64,000 nucleotides of DNA from Alphaproteobacteria bacterium (GCA_016125165.1 WGMH01000003.1:372001-436000), one strand, 5' to 3'; shown: positions 19,900-28,001, counted from the stretch's first letter. A program made the numbers and translations. Notes: generated from the sequence alone by a model not told the origin.

Positions 19900-21011
19900 G
19901 GCTGCATCGCTCCCGCGAGCGCCTCTTCCACCAGCGACCACATATGGCCGCGAAGTGCTTCATCCGCAATCTCGTCCACCGCTTCGCCAAGGAAGGCGCG
20001 CACCAGCATGTTGCGGGCCTCGGCCTCGGGAATGCCGCGCGCGCGCAGATAGAACAGCGAATCCAGATCGAGATCGCCCACCGCCGCGCCGTGCGCGCAT
20101 TTGACGTCATCGGTGAAGATTTCGAGCTCCGGTTTCAAATCCGCCTCGGCACGCGAACCCATCAGCAGCGCCTTCGCCGTCTGCCGCGAATCTGATTTCA
20201 CGGCGCCTTCGGCCACAGCGATGCGGCCCTGATAGATGGCCCGGGAGGCGCCGCCCGCCACCTTTTTGAACAGTTGCGTACTTTCCGTGTTTGCAACCGC
20301 GTGTGTGATGTGCGTGGTGATATCGGCATGCGCACCATCGGCCAGCACCGATACGCCGGAAAGCGCCGCACTGGCGCCCGCGCCTGAAAGCGCAATCTGG
20401 AATTCCGCGCGCGAGAGCTTCGCCCCGCCATTGAAAAGATGCGCGCGGTAGGCGCCACCCTGCGCCACCGCCACGGCATATTCTTCAACCTGAACGGCAT
20501 TCGCCCCGCGGTTCGCCACGCGAAGATGCGTTACGCGCGCATTCGCGCCGGTCACGATCTCCACGCCGATGTTGGAAAAGCCGTCCGTGCGATTGTTCTC
20601 GTGCAGGGTGAGCGAAGCACTTTCTTCCAGAACGATCAGCGCCCGGCCGCTGCCCGAACCCGACCATTCGAAATCAACCGTACCGGCAGCAACGCCTTTC
20701 GGCACGCGTGCAGCAAAGCCGCGGCGCGCGCGGGCAAGCGACGCCGCCGCCATCGCGTTCTGCGGCAGGGTGCCCAGATGTTCGCGCACCCAGCCGGGTG
20801 CATCGGCGCTCGCAAGATCGAAAACCTCAACGCTGTCCGGGTGTGTACGTATGGACCATTCCACCGCCGCATCATCATTCGCGCCTTCAATGGCGGGCTT
20901 GAGGTCTGTGTATTTCCAGTCCTCGATCCGGCGATGCGGAACGCCGGCCGCCGCAAAGCGCGCCGCCGCGTCCGCCCGCCGCTCGTCCAGCCAGTGCGCG
21001 GATGCGCTCAT
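19896..21011 (-). CDS. sufD: Fe-S assembly protein SufD
   Basis: A 371-residue member of the SufBD family that forms the SufBC2D scaffold complex. It has the N-terminal helical region with RRIEDWKYTDL (residues 27-37), a central parallel beta-helix with many short repeats, and the C-terminal helical SufC-binding part (SLFYLRARGIPEAEARNML). A conserved HGA (KCAHGAAVGD near 310) is present. The ATG overlaps the sufC stop (ATGA) and its own stop overlaps sufS. Confidence 0.93.
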   Translation of the reverse strand: MSASAHWLDERRADAAARFAAAGVPHRRIEDWKYTDLKPAIEGANDDAAVEWSIRTHPDSVEVFDLASADAPGWVREHLGTLPQNAMAAASLARARRGFAARVPKGVAAGTVDFEWSGSGSGRALIVLEESASLTLHENNRTDGFSNIGVEIVTGANARVTHLRVANRGANAVQVEEYAVAVAQGGAYRAHLFNGGAKLSRAEFQIALSGAGASAALSGVSVLADGAHADITTHITHAVANTESTQLFKKVAGGASRAIYQGRIAVAEGAVKSDSRQTAKALLMGSRAEADLKPELEIFTDDVKCAHGAAVGDLDLDSLFYLRARGIPEAEARNMLVRAFLGEAVDEIADEALRGHMWSLVEEALAGAMQP

Positions 21012-21757
21012 GCCGCATCCTTCACGATCTGGGCATAGCCTTTGGCTTCCAGTTCGTGCGCCAGTTCCTTGCCGCCTTCGGCGATGATGCGGCCGCCTGC
21101 CAGCACATGCACGCGATCCGGCACGATATAATCGAGAAGGCGCTGGTAATGCGTGATCACGAGCATGGCCCGCTCCGGCGTGCGCAGCGCGTTCACGCCT
21201 TCGGCCACCAGCTTCAGCGCATCGATGTCGAGGCCGGAATCGGTTTCGTCCAGAATGGCGAGCGAAGGTTCGAACAGCGCCATCTGCAGAACTTCCAGCC
21301 GCTTTTTCTCGCCGCCGGAAAAGCCCACATTCAGCGCGCGCTTCAGCATCTCTTCCGGCACGTTCAAGGTCTTGGCCTTGGCGCGCACCAGCTTCAGCAC
21401 GCCGACGGCATCGATCTCCTTTTCGCCGCGCGCACGCCGCTGCGCGTTCAGCGCCGTCTTCAGGAACGTCATGGTGGTGACGCCCGGAATCTCCACCGGA
21501 TATTGCATGGCGAGGAAGATGCCCGCCGCCGCGCGTTCCTCCGGCGCCATCGCGGTCAGATCCTTGCCGCGATAGACGATGCTTCCCTCCGTCACCTCGT
21601 AACCGGCGCGGCCCGCCAGCACATAGGAAAGCGTGGATTTGCCCGAGCCGTTCGGCCCCATGATGGCATGCACCTGCCCAGCCTCAACCGCGAGCGAAAG
21701 CCCCTTGAGGATTTCCTTGCCATCGACAGTGACGTGAAGGTTCTTGATCTCAAGCAT
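21008..21757 (-). CDS. sufC: Fe-S assembly ATPase SufC
   Basis: A 249-residue ABC-type ATPase that powers the SufBC2D complex. Walker A is GPNGSGKST near residue 35, the Q-loop FLAMQYP near 85, the signature GFSGGEKKR near 148 and Walker B LAILDETDSGLD near 168-179. DSGLD instead of EP.GLD is the SufC hallmark. The start lies 2 bases after the stop of the small glycine-zipper gene. Confidence 0.96.
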   Translation of the reverse strand: MLEIKNLHVTVDGKEILKGLSLAVEAGQVHAIMGPNGSGKSTLSYVLAGRAGYEVTEGSIVYRGKDLTAMAPEERAAAGIFLAMQYPVEIPGVTTMTFLKTALNAQRRARGEKEIDAVGVLKLVRAKAKTLNVPEEMLKRALNVGFSGGEKKRLEVLQMALFEPSLAILDETDSGLDIDALKLVAEGVNALRTPERAMLVITHYQRLLDYIVPDRVHVLAGGRIIAEGGKELAHELEAKGYAQIVKDAA

Positions 21758-21759
21758 TG

Positions 21760-21966
21760 TTATTTTTCTTCATCCTTCGCTTCACCGCTGCCCTTGGCCG
21801 CACTGAACATCACACCGATGGCGACGCCGAGCGACAGGCCGATCGCGATGCCTAGCCCCACATTGTGAAACGCCGCACCGAGTCCCGCGCCCATCGCCAA
21901 GCCCATACCGATGCCAAGGCTCATGCCCATGCTCATTCCTGAGCCTCTCTCATCCTTCGTGCTCAT
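21760..21966 (-). CDS. 68-residue glycine-zipper membrane protein inside the suf operon
   Basis: A small ORF (68 residues) between sufB and sufC. Its ATG overlaps the sufB stop as ATGA and its TAA lies 2 bases before the sufC ATG, so it is almost certainly translated. A charged N-terminus (STKDERG) is followed by two Gly/Ala/Met-rich hydrophobic stretches, about residues 11-33 and 36-55. Both carry GxxxG-type glycine zippers ([18 protein letters not shown]) and are split by FHN. The tail is charged (GEAKDEEK). A two-helix membrane protein is likely. I do not know it as a standard suf component. Confidence 0.72.
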   Translation of the reverse strand: MSTKDERGSGMSMGMSLGIGMGLAMGAGLGAAFHNVGLGIAIGLSLGVAIGVMFSAAKGSGEAKDEEK

Positions 21967-23411
21967 CCCACGCTTCCTTCCAGCGAGATGCCCACCAGCT
22001 TCTGGGCTTCCACTGCGAATTCCATCGGCAGTTGCTGCAGCACTTCCTTGCAGAAGCCGTTGACGATCAGCGCCACCGCCTCTTCCGGGTCGATGCCGCG
22101 CTGCGTGCAATAGAACAGCTGATCCTCGGCGATCTTGGAGGTCGTCGCTTCGTGCTCCAGCCGCGCGGTTTTGTTGCGGCTTTCGATATACGGCACGGTA
22201 TGCGCGCCGCACTCCCCGCCGATGAGGAGAGAGTCGCATTGCGTATAGTTGCGCGCATTCTCCGCGCGCGGATGAACGCTCACGAGGCCGCGATAGGTGT
22301 TCTGCGCCTTGCCCGCGCTGATGCCCTTGGAGATGATGCGGCTGCGCGTGTTCTTCCCCAGATGGATCATCTTGGTGCCGGTATCGGCCTGCTGAAAGTG
22401 ATTGGCGATGGCGATGGAGTAGAACTCGCCCACCGAATTGTCGCCGCGCAGAATGCAGCTCGGATATTTCCAGGTGATGGCCGAACCGGTTTCCACCTGC
22501 GTCCACGAAATCTTCGAATTCCGGCCCCGGCAATCGCCGCGCTTGGTCACGAAATTGTAGATGCCGCCGACGCCGTCTTCATCGCCCGGATACCAGTTCT
22601 GCACGGTCGAGTATTTGATCTCGGCATCGTCCAGCGCCACCAGTTCCACCACGGCGGCATGAAGCTGGTTCTCGTCGCGCTTGGGCGCGGTGCAGCCTTC
22701 GAGATACGACACATAGGCGCCTTCGTCGGCGATGATGAGCGTGCGTTCGAACTGGCCGGTCTCGCTCGCATTGATGCGGAAATAGGTGGAAAGCTCCATC
22801 GGGCAGCGCACGCCCTTGGGCACATAGACGAACGATCCGTCTGAAAACACCGCCGAGTTCAGCGTCGCGAAGAAATTGTCGGAGGTTGGCACCACCGAAC
22901 CCAGATACTTCTGCACCAGGTCGGGATAATCGCGGATGGCTTCGGAGATCGGGCAGAAGATCACGCCAGCTTCGCCGAGCTTTTCCTTGAAGGTCGTGGC
23001 CACCGATACGGAATCGAACACCGCATCCACCGCGACGCCCGCAAGCGCCATCTGCTCATGCAGCGGAATGCCGAGCTTCTTGTAGGTTTCCAGCAGCTTG
23101 GGATCGACTTCATCCAGGCTCTGCTTCAGCGGCGTGTTCTTGGGCGCTGCATAGTAATAGGCGTTCTCATAGTCGATCTTCGGGTAGTGAACGCGCGCCC
23201 ATGTCGGCTCTGCCATTTCGCGCCAGCGGCGATAGGCGGCCAGGCGCCATTCCAGCATCCACTCCGGTTCGCCCTTCTTGGCCGAAATGAACCGCACCGT
23301 GTCTTCGGAAAGGCCGCGCGGCGCGCGTTCCATTTCTATATCGGTCACGAAGCCGTATTTGTACTTCTCGCCCAGCGCGGCAACTTTCTCGCGGGTTTCG
23401 ATCGCTGCCAT
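21963..23411 (-). CDS. sufB: Fe-S assembly scaffold SufB
   Basis: A 482-residue scaffold on which new Fe-S clusters are built, acting with SufC and SufD. It carries the SufB hallmarks [11 protein letters not shown] near the start, [21 protein letters not shown] near 190-210, the conserved EGCTAP near 248 and [23 protein letters not shown]-type beta-helix segments. The C-terminal [11 protein letters not shown] and [15 protein letters not shown] are typical. The start ATG at 23411 directly follows the TAG of the cysteine desulfurase gene upstream. Confidence 0.96.
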   Translation of the reverse strand: MAAIETREKVAALGEKYKYGFVTDIEMERAPRGLSEDTVRFISAKKGEPEWMLEWRLAAYRRWREMAEPTWARVHYPKIDYENAYYYAAPKNTPLKQSLDEVDPKLLETYKKLGIPLHEQMALAGVAVDAVFDSVSVATTFKEKLGEAGVIFCPISEAIRDYPDLVQKYLGSVVPTSDNFFATLNSAVFSDGSFVYVPKGVRCPMELSTYFRINASETGQFERTLIIADEGAYVSYLEGCTAPKRDENQLHAAVVELVALDDAEIKYSTVQNWYPGDEDGVGGIYNFVTKRGDCRGRNSKISWTQVETGSAITWKYPSCILRGDNSVGEFYSIAIANHFQQADTGTKMIHLGKNTRSRIISKGISAGKAQNTYRGLVSVHPRAENARNYTQCDSLLIGGECGAHTVPYIESRNKTARLEHEATTSKIAEDQLFYCTQRGIDPEEAVALIVNGFCKEVLQQLPMEFAVEAQKLVGISLEGSVG

Positions 23412-24566
23412 CTAGGCCGCCCTGCGCGAACGGGCGCGCGAAACAAGTTTGGTGAGTGCGGCGATGGCGGCGCGGCTATCGGCTTCGGTGGAATTCCATC
23501 CAAAGCTAACGCGCAGCGCGCATCTCGCAAGCGCGTCGCTCACGCCCATCGCCGCCAGAACATGCGAAGAAGAAACCTTACCGGATGAACAGGCCGCGCC
23601 CGAACTCACCATCACCCCATCAAGATCAAGCGCCATCAACGCCGTTTCTGCCGAGACTCCCGGAATGGCGAAGTTGCTCGTGTTGGCAAGCCGGTCTGCG
23701 TTCGTGCCAAAGATCACAACATCGGCGGCAAGCGCCTTCAACTCGCTTTCGAAATCATCGCGCAGGGCTTCGGTCGCTTTGGAAATGTCGCGCAAGGCAG
23801 CATCGGCTGCCGCGCCGAAGCCTGCGATGCCCGCAACATTCTGCGTGCCCGCGCGGCGGCGCACTTCCTGCCCACCGCCCAGAAACTGCGCAGCAAACGG
23901 CGCACCTTCTTTCACAACGAGCGCCCCCACGCCTTGCGGCCCACCGATCTTGTGCGCGGAAAGTGAAACATAATCCGCATCGGCGGTGATGCCGTCGAGC
24001 GCCAGCTTTCCGGCTGCCTGAATCGCGTCCACGAGAAGCCGCGCGTCCGCTTCGCGCACCAGCCGCGAAATTTCCGCCACCGGCTGGATCACGCCGGTCT
24101 CGTTGTTCGCTGCCATCGTGGCCACCAGCGCGCGACCCTTGCCTTCACGCAACAGAACCCGCAGCGCTCCGGTATCGATCACGCCATCCGCGTTCACCGG
24201 AATGGTCTCAACGCGCAATCCTGCAACGCGCTCGCCCAATGCCACTGCATTCGCAAGCACCGAAGGATGCTCGACCGCCGTAACAAACAACCGCGTGAAT
24301 CGCTCGCCACGTTCGATACCCGCTGCAATCGCGCCGTTCAGTACCAGCCAATTGGCTTCGGTGCCGCCGCTTGTGAACACCACATCGGCCACCTTCGCAC
24401 CCGCGAGCGCGGCAACGCTTTCGCGCGCGTCTTCCATCAGCGCACGCGCCGCGCGCCCGGCCGCATGCACGGAGGATGGATTGCCACCGATGGCGAAAGC
24501 CCGCTCCATCGCGGCCTTCGCTTCCGGCCGCATAGGCGAAGTTGCGTTGTGATCCAGATACGCCAT
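23412..24566 (-). CDS. Cysteine desulfurase, NifS/IscS-type (group I)
   Basis: A 384-residue PLP enzyme, separate from SufS. It begins YLDHNATSPMRPEA, has HPSVL with the cofactor His at about 100, the PLP lysine Lys206 in SLSAHKIGGPQG, and the persulfide cysteine near residue 331 in SSGAACSSGK, the group I loop. An operon with both a NifS/IscS-type enzyme and SufS is a common alphaproteobacterial layout. The ATG at 24566 is preferred; an in-frame TTG lies at 24578. The gene starts 15 bases after the iscR-like stop. Confidence 0.92.
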   Translation of the reverse strand: MAYLDHNATSPMRPEAKAAMERAFAIGGNPSSVHAAGRAARALMEDARESVAALAGAKVADVVFTSGGTEANWLVLNGAIAAGIERGERFTRLFVTAVEHPSVLANAVALGERVAGLRVETIPVNADGVIDTGALRVLLREGKGRALVATMAANNETGVIQPVAEISRLVREADARLLVDAIQAAGKLALDGITADADYVSLSAHKIGGPQGVGALVVKEGAPFAAQFLGGGQEVRRRAGTQNVAGIAGFGAAADAALRDISKATEALRDDFESELKALAADVVIFGTNADRLANTSNFAIPGVSAETALMALDLDGVMVSSGAACSSGKVSSSHVLAAMGVSDALARCALRVSFGWNSTEADSRAAIAALTKLVSRARSRRAA

Positions 24567-24581
24567 GAGAAATCGCAATAC

Positions 24582-25076
24582 TTATGCCGCTTCTTTTTCC
24601 TTGGAGCGTTCGTTTTCCTGCGGCGGTTCCGTGGACTTCGCGCAAGGCGCGCTGCGGCCCAGCACGCGCTTTTCGATCACATCGCCCAGCGTGACGGACG
24701 ACAGGAACACATGGATCTGCCGCCCCAGCTCTTCCCACAAATCGTGCGTCACACAGCGGCCATTTGCGCCCATGCAGCCCTTGCCGCTTCCGGCACGGCA
24801 GCGCGTAGCCTGAATGGGTTCATCGACCGCCAGGATCACATCTGCAATGCGGATTTCATTGGCGGCGCGCGCAAGGCGATAACCGCCGCCGGGCCCGCGA
24901 ATGCTTTTCACCAGCCCGCCCCGGCGCAGCTTCGCGAAAAGCTGTTCGAGGTAGGACAGCGAGATTTCCTGCCGCTTGGCGATCTCCGCCAGCGGAACGG
25001 GGCGATTGTCGGCCGTATTCCCGGCCAGATCCGCCATCGCCATCACGGCATAGCGGCCTTTGGTGCTGAGCCTCAC
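24582..25076 (-). CDS. iscR: Rrf2-family Fe-S-responsive regulator (IscR-like)
   Basis: A 164-residue winged-helix repressor/activator at the head of the Fe-S operon. The Rrf2 DNA-binding part MRLSTKGRYAVMAM and the wing RGPGGGYRLAR (60-70) are canonical. The expected [2Fe-2S] ligands are Cys93, Cys101, Cys108 and His111; the Cys spacing (X7, X6) is wider than in E. coli IscR (X5, X5). The C-terminus is charged and disordered. It probably senses cluster supply and controls its own operon through the site upstream. Confidence 0.93.
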   Translation of the reverse strand: MRLSTKGRYAVMAMADLAGNTADNRPVPLAEIAKRQEISLSYLEQLFAKLRRGGLVKSIRGPGGGYRLARAANEIRIADVILAVDEPIQATRCRAGSGKGCMGANGRCVTHDLWEELGRQIHVFLSSVTLGDVIEKRVLGRSAPCAKSTEPPQENERSKEKEAA

Positions 25077-25183
25077 GGAACCGATCTCCTTGATCTGCCT
25101 GCAAAACCGCTTGCGTCCCCGGGGTGCGCTTCGTATCAGAAGGCGCGAACGGGGCGTGCGGGTGCGCCGGGCGTTGCAAGGGG

Positions 25184-25212
25184 GATATAGATATCCCGAC
25201 TAGCATGGTCAA
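25184..25212 (-). promoter_or_regulatory. Promoter with overlapping IscR-type operator of the iscR-suf operon
   Basis: On the minus strand a -35 box TTGACC (25212-25207) and a -10 box TATATC (25189-25184) are separated by exactly 17 bases. The spacer contains CTAGTCGGGATATC, so the whole reads as TTGAC...AGTCGGGATAT. That resembles the type 1 IscR site, where YYGACT is followed by TCGG. A second GTCGGGAT sits 100 bases upstream (25300-25293) towards the divergent hydrolase gene. Repression by holo-IscR is inferred from this overlap. Confidence 0.6.
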
Positions 25213-25370
25213 GAATTCAAAGCGGCCTTTTTCGAGCCGGGCGAAAGACCCCATGATTTCCTTGAAATTCTGCGGTTCTGCCGGGCATCCTAATCCCGAC
25301 AAAAATACACTTATATCCACAGCCAAACCTTGTGATACGCAAGGGGCCAGCGCCATTCCCGGAACCGTCC

Positions 25371-26027
25371 ATGCCTGACATCATCCTACCCGGCCCCGCC
25401 GGCCGCATCGAAGTCCGCTACCAGCGCCAGAAGAACGCCGGCGCCCCCATGGCGCTGGTGCTGCATCCGCACCCGCAATTCGGCGGCACGATGAACAACC
25501 CGCTGGTCTATGACCTCTTCCACATGTTCCACGGGCTCGGCTGCACCGCCGTGCGCTTCAATTTCCGTGGCGTGGGGCGGAGCCAGGGCACCTTCGATTC
25601 CGGCGCGGGCGAGCTTTCCGATGCCGCCGCGGTGCTGGACTGGATGAACACGCTCTATCCGAACCCGTCATTCGTGTGGGTGTGCGGCATTTCCTTCGGC
25701 GCATGGATCGGCATGCAGCTTTTGATGCGCCGCCCGGAGATCACCGGCTTCATCTCCATCGCCCCTCCGGCGAGCATGTATGATTTCGCATTCCTCGCGC
25801 CCTGCCCCGCTTCCGGTCTCATCGTGCATGGCACCAAGGATCAGGTGGTGCCGGAGCCCGATGTGCAGAAGCTGGTGGACCGGCTCACCGCGCAGAAGGG
25901 CATCAAGATCTCGTACAACAAGATCGATGGCGCCAACCACTTCTTCGACAAGCACGAAGCCGATGTGGTCGAAGCGGTGAAGGAATATGCGGATGTGCGC
26001 ATGAACCAGCCGCACGAAGGCCGCTGA
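25371..26027 (+). CDS. Alpha/beta hydrolase
   Basis: A 218-residue hydrolase. The strand-turn motif LHPHPQFGGTMNN is at 31-43 and FRGVGRSQG at 66-73. The nucleophile Ser108 sits in GISFGAWIG, with a probable acid in HGTKDQVVPE (about 162) and His in GANHFF (about 188), so the triad is complete. It belongs to the short hydrolases often called 'alpha/beta hydrolase of unknown function' (COG2945 style). The ATG at 25371 has GGAAC upstream; the GTG at 25332 was rejected. It is divergent from iscR. Confidence 0.85.
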   Translation: MPDIILPGPAGRIEVRYQRQKNAGAPMALVLHPHPQFGGTMNNPLVYDLFHMFHGLGCTAVRFNFRGVGRSQGTFDSGAGELSDAAAVLDWMNTLYPNPSFVWVCGISFGAWIGMQLLMRRPEITGFISIAPPASMYDFAFLAPCPASGLIVHGTKDQVVPEPDVQKLVDRLTAQKGIKISYNKIDGANHFFDKHEADVVEAVKEYADVRMNQPHEGR

Positions 26028-26050
26028 TAAACGCCATAAGTTTCCGCAAC

Positions 26051-26172
26051 GTCACCCAATTTCCCTCTCCCCTTGTGGGGCGAGTAGCGGCAGCGTGCGA
26101 GCGAAGAAAAATCATCGGGATAGCGGAGCGAAAGCGACGCTTATCCCGCTGATTTTTCAGGTGAGGGGTGCT
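26051..26172. repeat. Palindromic intergenic repeat element
   Basis: Between the hydrolase and nitroreductase genes lies a long imperfect inverted repeat at 26106-26158. The left arm GAAAAATCATCGGGATAGCG pairs with the right arm CGCTTATCCCG plus CTGATTTTTC, with only a mismatch and a one-base bulge. It is flanked by CCCTCTCCCC (from 26062) and GGTGAGGGGTGC, themselves partly inverted. This is the look of a REP/BIME-like or small MITE-like repeat. No second copy was spotted in the window. Confidence 0.6.
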
Positions 26173-26219
26173 TTTCGGTTATGCTGCGCACATCGTGCAA
26201 TCAATCGAGAAAGCATCCA

Positions 26220-26897
26220 ATGAACTACGATGACGTCGTCCTGGGCCGCCGCAGCATTCGCGGCTACAAGCCCGATCCTGTGCCGCGCAAACTGATCGAA
26301 GAGATCATCGCCATGGCCATGCGCGCGCCATCATCCATGAACACGCAGCCGTGGAATTTCACCGTCATCACCGGCGAGCCGCTGAACCGCATCCGCGCCG
26401 GCAATACCGAGCGCAATCTGGCGGGCATTCCCCACTCGCGCGAATTCCGCATCGGCAAACCTTTCGATGGCAAACATCGCGAGCGGCAGATCGGCGTCGC
26501 CAAGCAATTGTTCGCCGCCATGGGTATTGCGCGCGAGGACAAGGAAGGCCGTCAGGATTGGGTGCTGCGTGGCTTTCGCCAGTTCGATGCGCCGGTGTGC
26601 GTCATCATCACCTATGACAAGGTGCTCGACGGCAGCGACGACACGCCCTTCGATTGCGGCGCGGTGGCCAATGCACTCGTGAACGCGGCGTGGTCGCGCG
26701 GGCTCGGCGCGGTCATCAACAGCCAGGGCATCATGCAATCGCCCGTGGTGCGCAAACATGCGGGCATTGCCGACGATCAAGTGATCATGAAGGCTATCGC
26801 ACTCGGCTGGCCCGACGACACGTTCCCCGCCAACGCCGTCGTCTCCGAACGCAAGGCCGTGGAGGAAGCGGCGGTATTTGTGGGGTTTGAGGAGTAG
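26220..26897 (+). CDS. Nitroreductase family protein
   Basis: A 225-residue FMN-dependent oxidoreductase. RRSIRGYKPDPVPRK (residues 9-23) holds the FMN phosphate-binding arginines, RAPSSMNTQPW (38-48) continues the FMN site, and GWPDDTFPANAV near the end matches the terminal family segment. It would reduce nitro compounds, quinones or an unknown metabolite with NAD(P)H. The ATG at 26220 was selected over one at 26181, which lies in the repeat boundary and encodes unrelated residues. Confidence 0.9.
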   Translation: MNYDDVVLGRRSIRGYKPDPVPRKLIEEIIAMAMRAPSSMNTQPWNFTVITGEPLNRIRAGNTERNLAGIPHSREFRIGKPFDGKHRERQIGVAKQLFAAMGIAREDKEGRQDWVLRGFRQFDAPVCVIITYDKVLDGSDDTPFDCGAVANALVNAAWSRGLGAVINSQGIMQSPVVRKHAGIADDQVIMKAIALGWPDDTFPANAVVSERKAVEEAAVFVGFEE

Positions 26898-26901
26898 CGT
26901 G

Positions 26902-27222
26902 CTACCGCCTGAACGCCCTGCCCTCTTCCGCCAGCGCGCGCTCAACAGCTTCCGGCTCCTTCTCGATAACCGTCAGAAGAACGCGCGAAGCGACATCCAC
27001 CTTCTTGCCCTGCTCCCAGCCTTCCACCGTGCGCGCAGGCACGCCGAAGCGGCGCTCGAATTCGCGCGGGCTCTTCGCCACGGATTTGCGGATCGCTTTT
27101 ACGCGCGCGGGCGGCATCGTCTTGTAGTCGATGACTTCAAGCTCGATCTCGCCGCGTTTCCACGCCAACCCTTCGCGCAGGCCTTCTTCAATCGCTTCAC
27201 CCAGCTTCGTTCTCTTGCGCAT
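26902..27222 (-). CDS. HTH antitoxin of a HigBA-like toxin-antitoxin pair
   Basis: A 106-residue protein with a helix-turn-helix in its C-terminal half: SPREFERRFGVPARTVEGWEQG, an XRE-type turn. The N-terminal half is a mixed segment (GEIELEVIDYKT) that likely contacts the toxin. Its ATG overlaps the stop of the upstream toxin gene (ATGA), the toxin-first order typical of higBA-like modules. It should neutralise the toxin and repress the promoter through the palindrome upstream. Confidence 0.82.
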   Translation of the reverse strand: MRKRTKLGEAIEEGLREGLAWKRGEIELEVIDYKTMPPARVKAIRKSVAKSPREFERRFGVPARTVEGWEQGKKVDVASRVLLTVIEKEPEAVERALAEEGRAFRR

Positions 27223-27539
27223 CAGGCGTAGTCCTCCAGCATCTTCGAAATCGCTCTTCGATCCTCTGGCGAAAGATCATCTTTCTCGGCTTTCGCGTAA
27301 GCAGTGAGCATCAACACGGATTCATCCGCGAGCTTCACAAAATAGATCGACCTTCCGCCGCTGCTCTTGCCGCGATTGCCAATGCGAAAGCGCATCTTGC
27401 GAATGCCCTTCAGGCCCTGGATCACCGCGCCTTTGAGGGGATCGTCCGCGACCTCGCGCTCCATTGTCTCAATGTCGTCGTCCGAGACCTTCAGCTTTTT
27501 CAAGTCCTTGGCGTATCGCGTGGTGCGAACAACCCTCAT
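27222..27539 (-). CDS. RelE/HigB-like toxin
   Basis: A 105-residue protein of the RelE/ParE superfamily: RTTRYAKDLKKLKVSDDDIETME at the start, a central Gly/Arg strand (GLKGIRKMRFRIGNRGKSSGG), then RSIYFVK and LMLTAYAKAEKDDLSPEDRRAISKM near the end. The pattern matches HigB-2-type toxins that act on translation, probably as ribosome-dependent mRNA interferases. That activity is inferred. The pair lies directly upstream of a candidate RNA gene on the other strand. Confidence 0.82.
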   Translation of the reverse strand: MRVVRTTRYAKDLKKLKVSDDDIETMEREVADDPLKGAVIQGLKGIRKMRFRIGNRGKSSGGRSIYFVKLADESVLMLTAYAKAEKDDLSPEDRRAISKMLEDYA

Positions 27540-27575
27540 GGCGCGAGAATACTCCGGTGGCGTAGAAAGTAAACG

Positions 27576-27600
27576 AGAAATACGCTATCGGCGTATTTCT
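27576..27600. promoter_or_regulatory. Perfect palindrome, probable operator of the toxin-antitoxin operon
   Basis: The 10-base arms AGAAATACGC and GCGTATTTCT are perfectly complementary and separated by TATCG. The site begins 37 bases upstream of the toxin start codon, where an antitoxin operator is expected. Binding by the HTH antitoxin is inferred. Confidence 0.6.
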
Positions 27601-27628
27601 GGATTGCATAAAATAGCCAATTTGCCCC

Positions 27629-27656
27629 TTGAAATCCAGATTTTGTTTCCTATTTG
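27629..27656 (+). promoter_or_regulatory. Possible promoter of the candidate RNA gene
   Basis: TTGAAA at 27629-27634 and TATTTG at 27651-27656, 16 bases apart, give a weak sigma-70-like match. Transcription would start near 27663. The region is AT-rich compared with its surroundings. Confidence 0.3.
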
Positions 27657-27662
27657 TTCTCT

Positions 27663-27998
27663 GTCGACAAGAACTGGTGGGAACGATGAAAGCGCGACGA
27701 TAACGCGGGACCATACAGGGTCATGGATGCACGCCCGCGTGCGTCCCGGCGATCCGGCCGATGCGCCTCTGGCGGCTGATCCGGTGATATCCACTCTGGC
27801 AGCAGAAGCCTTCGGGCTTCGTCAGTCTCATCTGGAGGGACCACCGGCAGGAGGGGCCAAGCGCAGCCGGATGGGCCAAGCCCGTGGGGTGCAAGCAACA
27901 GGTGCCTTGTGATTGGCGGATTGAGTTTCGCCTTCCGCAGTCTGCCGGCGACGCGACCAGAGCGGGACTGCGGACGCGCGATCCCGCTTTTATTTTTG
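27663..27998 (+). ncRNA. Candidate structured non-coding RNA of unknown family
   Basis: About 335 bases between the toxin-antitoxin pair and anmK hold no convincing gene, yet end in a strong intrinsic terminator on the plus strand, and no plus-strand gene lies within the preceding 750 bases. Stable hairpins are visible: GCACG/CGTGC (27729-27742), GAAGCC-TTCG-GGCTTC with a UUCG tetraloop (27805-27820), and CCGCAGTC/GACTGCGG (27935-27942 with 27966-27973). The last shares two bases with the terminator stem. The core motifs of RNase P RNA, SRP RNA and tmRNA are missing. A 61-codon frame (about 27727-27912) is the alternative reading. Confidence 0.5.
27961..27997 (+). terminator. Rho-independent terminator of the candidate RNA gene
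   Basis: Stem AGCGGGA (27961-27967) with TCCCGCT (27982-27988), a 14-base loop, and then TTTTATTTTT. The T-tract is only on the plus strand, so it serves the RNA gene and not the convergent anmK, whose stop is at 28002. Confidence 0.75.
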
Positions 27999-28001
27999 CG
28001 A

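Noticed and set aside
27655-27682. GTTC/GAAC repeats near the start of the RNA gene, possible LexA box
   Set aside because: The alphaproteobacterial LexA box is GTTC-N7-GTTC; here the spacing is N6 and the other copy is inverted, so it does not fit.
27727-27912. 61-codon ORF inside the candidate RNA gene
   Set aside because: No ribosome site, no recognised domain, and it ends well before the terminator; kept only as the alternative reading.
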